From: Desulfobacterales bacterium
GTDB taxonomy: Bacteria > Desulfobacterota > Desulfobacteria > Desulfobacterales > JAFDCJ01
Assembly (NCBI GenBank): GCA_020345785.1
Contig: CP070771.1
Span: forward strand, 3,423,018-3,431,332
Reading direction: 5' to 3'
DNA length: 8,315 bases
The position numbers and the translations under genes were made by a program. Positions 6,249 through 8,315 of this stretch are shown piece after piece (the first letter of the stretch is position 1; the number at the start of each line of letters is the position of its first letter). The notes under the pieces are model-generated. The model saw nothing but the letters and a program-made list of their open reading frames with translations. It was not told where the DNA came from and made no database searches.

Positions 6249-7088
6249 TTACCCTGCCCACCCGGCCATTATCTCCGCAACATCGGCAAATGCTTTGGTC
6301 ACGGCTGAATTGCTGTGGACCTCCTGGTAGCACGCACCCGTATCACCGCAGGCGACCATTCGGGGATCAAACGGAATGCTCCCTAGAAATTTAATGCCCA
6401 TCTGCTTGGCCGTCTTTTCACCACCGCCCGACCCGAAAAGCTCGATCATTTCACCGCAATGCGGACAAGAAAAACCGCTCATATTTTCAATTAAACCGAA
6501 AATCTCCATTTTGACGGTTTTACAGAAACTAATTGATTTTCTGACATCCGCCAAAGCCACCTCCTGGGGAGTCGTGACAATGACGGCCCGGGCGTCTATG
6601 ATAGTCTGAGCAACAGTCAAGGGTTCATCACCGGTTCCCGGTGGCGAGTCGATTACCAGAAAATCCAGATTACCCCAGTCAACATCTCCGATAAACTGTC
6701 GGATAGCCGAGAATTTTAACGGTCCCCGCCAGATAATGGCGTCATCCTTATTCGGGGTAAAAGATTCGATGGATATGGCTTTTAGATTATTGGAGTAGCT
6801 CATGGGATTGAGCTTTTTGTTTTGATTGACTTCCGGCATCCCTGATAATCCCAACATCCTGGGCACGTCCGGTCCATGGAGATCGACATCCATTATGCCG
6901 ACATGAAAACCTTTGTTGGCCAGGGCAATCGCAAGATTGACCGATGTGCTGGTTTTACCCACCCCGCCTTTTCCGCTCATAACGAGTATTTTGTTTTTTA
7001 TTTTCCCCAGTGATTCTTTTACGGCCGCATCCTGTGCGGCCTGGACTTGTTTGGGGCTTTTAGGCATTTGACCCATAATGTCTGCCAT
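6249..7088 (-). CDS. mrp: Mrp/NBP35-type ATPase, Fe-S cluster carrier
   Basis: The 279-residue protein has a deviant Walker A, GKGGVGKT (39-46), the switch motif DVDLHGPD (67-74), Walker B and following loop FLVIDSPPGTGDE (143-155), and the C-terminal CPHC (208-211). In this family the CPHC bridges a [4Fe-4S] cluster between the two subunits of a dimer. These MinD/ParA-like P-loop proteins carry Fe-S clusters to apo-enzymes in the cytoplasm. There is no N-terminal DUF59 domain and no N-terminal four-Cys site, so it is the short Mrp/ApbC form. The ATG at 7088 has AGGAG eight bases upstream. The gene ends with three consecutive in-frame stops (TAA TAA TAG). It follows the DUF134 regulator gene on the same strand after 191 bases. 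With an MBL-fold protein and an Fe-S protein nearby, a role in maturing a specific metalloprotein is likely but unproven. Confidence 0.93.
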   Translation of the reverse strand: MADIMGQMPKSPKQVQAAQDAAVKESLGKIKNKILVMSGKGGVGKTSTSVNLAIALANKGFHVGIMDVDLHGPDVPRMLGLSGMPEVNQNKKLNPMSYSNNLKAISIESFTPNKDDAIIWRGPLKFSAIRQFIGDVDWGNLDFLVIDSPPGTGDEPLTVAQTIIDARAVIVTTPQEVALADVRKSISFCKTVKMEIFGLIENMSGFSCPHCGEMIELFGSGGGEKTAKQMGIKFLGSIPFDPRMVACGDTGACYQEVHSNSAVTKAFADVAEIMAGWAG

Positions 7089-7202
7089 TTGGTTTGCTCC
7101 TTTTTTTGTGCGCGTCGAGTAAAATTCGTAGTGCTTTTTTGCGCCTTCGCGCTGTTGTGGTTGAACGTTTTTCTATCGTATTTCGGTATATTCGATTTAT
7201 CT

Positions 7203-7217
7203 GTTGATCAAATCAAC
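7203..7217. promoter_or_regulatory. Inverted repeat in the mrp-DUF134 spacer
   Basis: GTTGAT-caa-ATCAAC is a perfect six-base inverted repeat with a three-base centre, lying 115 bases upstream of the mrp start and 63 bases past the DUF134 stop. It could be an operator or a short mRNA hairpin. No clear promoter for mrp was found next to it, and the rest of the spacer (7089-7279) shows nothing else I can name. Confidence 0.35.
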
Positions 7218-7279
7218 GCTCTTATAATGGTGATGATCTCCGGTGATTTCAAGGAACGGAAGCCGTATCAACCAGCTTA

Positions 7280-7711
7280 CTATCCGTCTTGAGCTTTCTT
7301 TTTGCCGACGCGGTAAAAGTCGATGCTTTGGCAGACGGGGCAATGCGCCGGCCTTCCCGTACCCATAGGCTCGTGCCATTCGTGTCCGCAGTCCTGGCAA
7401 TAAAAAATTCGCACCCGATCAACCAGTTGGTAATTCCCGCCTTCAACGTTGATGGCTTTGCCGTTAATCAGGGCATCCGCGACGGTGTGCCGGGCCCGCT
7501 CAATTATGCGGCCGAAAGTTGCACGGGATACTCCCATGTGCCGGCCGGCTTCCTCATGTGACATTCCCAGCAAATCTGATAGTCGAATGGCTTCGCGTTG
7601 ATCAACGGTAAGACAAACCTCTTCCAGATCAAACATGGGAATGCCTCTGGGTTTGAAGTAACTTATTTCAGGATTGAATGCGACCCTGCGTTCTTTTTGT
7701 GGTCTAACCAT
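7280..7711 (-). CDS. DUF134 (UPF0251) DNA-binding regulator with C-terminal zinc ribbon
   Basis: The 143-residue protein has the family's N-terminal FKPRGIP (19-25). A sigma70-region-4-like helix-turn-helix follows at about 35-82, including LTVDQREAIRLSDLLGMS and GVSRATFGRIIERAR. The C-terminus is a zinc-ribbon-like CQDCGH...CPVC with ligands C105, C108, C124 and C127. The HTH points to DNA binding, and the ribbon could sense or hold a metal. DUF134 genes commonly sit with Mrp-type ATPases and NifX-like cofactor proteins in anaerobes, and here mrp is the next gene on the same strand. The ATG at 7711 has AGGA seven bases upstream and a strong promoter containing a palindrome, which suggests autoregulation. 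The length is normal for family members carrying the extra ribbon. The family assignment is solid; target genes and signal are unknown. Confidence 0.92.
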   Translation of the reverse strand: MVRPQKERRVAFNPEISYFKPRGIPMFDLEEVCLTVDQREAIRLSDLLGMSHEEAGRHMGVSRATFGRIIERARHTVADALINGKAINVEGGNYQLVDRVRIFYCQDCGHEWHEPMGTGRPAHCPVCQSIDFYRVGKKKAQDG

Positions 7712-7725
7712 AAAAAATTCCTTTA

Positions 7726-7776
7726 TGAGATTATTCTCAAAAAGCGAAAATTATATATTACCTTACGTGTTGTCAA
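7726..7776 (-). promoter_or_regulatory. Promoter and palindromic operator of the DUF134 gene
   Basis: On the minus strand TTGACA (7776-7771) and TATAAT (7755-7750) are both exact sigma70 consensus boxes, with a slightly short 15-base spacer. Transcription should start near 7742. Immediately downstream is the perfect dyad TGAGA-ataa-TCTCA (7739-7726), overlapping the predicted start of the transcript and ending 14 bases before the ATG. A repressor bound there would block the promoter. The half-sites loosely resemble Fur-type boxes, but autoregulation by the DUF134 protein is equally plausible. Confidence 0.65.
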
Positions 7777-7783
7777 GACCTCG

Positions 7784-7900
7784 TTGAATGACGAATGGCG
7801 AATTATGGAATTCTATCGATTTTTATTGATTTAGATGAAAGAGCGCAGCAATACCTTCCTTCGAAATTCGATATTCGATATTCTGCGGTTCTGCGGTTCT
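7784..7900. repeat. Composite short-repeat region, probable dispersed intergenic repeat
   Basis: The stretch begins with the ATGACGA ATGGCGA heptamers (7788-7801) shared with the 6023-6050 cluster. It continues through an imperfect hairpin, ATCGAT-tttt-ATTGAT (7815-7830), and ends in tandem TTCGATA x2 (7867-7880) and TTCTGCGG x2 (7881-7896). No gene lies in it. From memory, spacers of sulfate-reducer genomes often hold repeats of this style; the family membership needs a genome-wide comparison. Confidence 0.55.
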
Positions 7901-7953
7901 TTTATTGTCCTTCAATAGTCTCATAATAATTCCTAGTGTGATTGGAGGTGGGA

Positions 7954-8315
7954 TTATAACAGGATCTGATTCCTCAGAGATCTGGTTTCGCCGGCGGCAA
8001 TAGTTCGAATGGCCGGAAACCCTCGCACGGGGCATTTGTTTTCGCAAATACCGCAGCCGACGCATCTTTGCAAATCAACATAAGGCAGCTGTACCTGCAA
8101 CTTTTTTTCATCCGGCGCCGCTGCAACGGCCTCTTTCAGGTAGATGGCCTTGGGTGAGGTCGGGCAGACTTCCTGACATACGATGCAGGGTGCGTTGCCG
8201 GACCAGGGAAGACAGCGTCCCCGGTCGATGTAGGCCGAACCGATTTTAATCGGCCGGCCGATTTTATCCTCAAAACTGATATCCTGAATCGCCCCGGTCG
8301 GACACACGCTGCCGC
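7954..8315 (-). CDS. Multi-[4Fe-4S] ferredoxin-type protein, C-terminal part
   Basis: The reading frame is open through the window edge, so the N-terminus is missing; about 120 codons are visible. The first visible motif, VCPTGAI, is the end of a cluster site whose other cysteines lie outside. Next comes RCLPWSGNAPCIVCQEVCPTS, a C-x8-C-x2-C-x3-CP site. Last is RCVGCGICENKCPVRG, a classical CxxCxxCxxxCP site. At least two full [4Fe-4S] sites and one partial site are therefore present, and the protein should carry electrons. The order and spacing resemble the ferredoxin-like tails of NapG/NapH/MauM-type or polyferredoxin electron-transfer proteins. The complete protein may have membrane helices before this point, which cannot be seen. 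It stands upstream of the DUF134 gene on the same strand, separated by 242 bases that contain the DUF134 promoter, so it is probably not in the same operon. Confidence 0.85.
   Translation of the reverse strand, partial: GSVCPTGAIQDISFEDKIGRPIKIGSAYIDRGRCLPWSGNAPCIVCQEVCPTSPKAIYLKEAVAAAPDEKKLQVQLPYVDLQRCVGCGICENKCPVRGFPAIRTIAAGETRSLRNQILL

Noticed and set aside
7130..7155. GCGC-gaag-GCGC hairpin next to a run of six T (plus strand) in the mrp leader
   Set aside because: On the minus-strand transcript the run reads as A after the stem, so it cannot be an intrinsic terminator for the DUF134 gene; the stem is only four pairs.
7047..7292. 81-codon plus-strand frame across the mrp-DUF134 spacer
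   Set aside because: It overlaps the ends of both real genes on the other strand and has no ribosome site; its hydrophobic stretch follows from the T-rich spacer.

Overview
The window reads like a chromosomal segment of an anaerobic, Desulfobacterota-type (sulfate-reducer-like, former Deltaproteobacteria) bacterium. This is an inference. It rests on the mix of a Mrp/NBP35-type ATPase, a DUF134 regulator, a DHPS-like metallo-beta-lactamase-fold protein and a polyferredoxin-like protein, on several solute-binding proteins near an HD-GYP response regulator, and on intergenic spacers rich in short A/T-biased direct repeats. No rRNA, tRNA, CRISPR array, transposase or phage gene is visible.

Left part (1-4093, all genes on the minus strand): a partial small lipoprotein; a periplasmic family-3 solute-binding protein with no permease or ATPase beside it; a REC-HD-GYP-REC response regulator predicted to hydrolyse cyclic di-GMP; and a second, divergent family-3 solute-binding protein. 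This looks like a sensing and signalling neighbourhood rather than a transport operon. A spacer of about 500 bases (2833-3346) separates the regulator from the second binding protein. I see no gene in it, but it holds a hairpin, a tandem 9-mer and a 13-bp dyad.

Middle (4387-5079, plus strand): a tight two-gene unit. A 66-residue Cys/His-rich zinc-finger-like protein starts at TTG behind a strong Shine-Dalgarno sequence. A TrmO/UPF0066 family protein follows after 9 bases.

Right part (5131-8315, minus strand): a DHPS-like MBL-fold protein, a Mrp-type Fe-S carrier ATPase, a DUF134 HTH/zinc-ribbon regulator, and the C-terminal part of a multi-[4Fe-4S] protein. The DUF134 gene has a near-consensus sigma70 promoter (TTGACA/TATAAT, 15-bp spacer) followed at once by a 14-bp perfect palindrome, a good operator candidate. 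Together with the convergent zinc-finger/TrmO pair, this looks like a metal or Fe-S cofactor handling locus under local control. The exact product of the locus is not known to me.

The spacers of the right part carry probable dispersed repeats: ATGACGA heptamers at about 6023-6050 and again at 7788-7801, tandem TTCGATA and TTCTGCGG units at 7867-7900, and a 46-bp inverted-repeat element at 6181-6226. The most unusual points are the 25-bp tandem duplication of the ribosome-binding region in front of the first binding-protein gene, the palindrome in the DUF134 promoter, and the uncharacterised zinc-finger/TrmO pair facing the MBL/Mrp/DUF134 genes.
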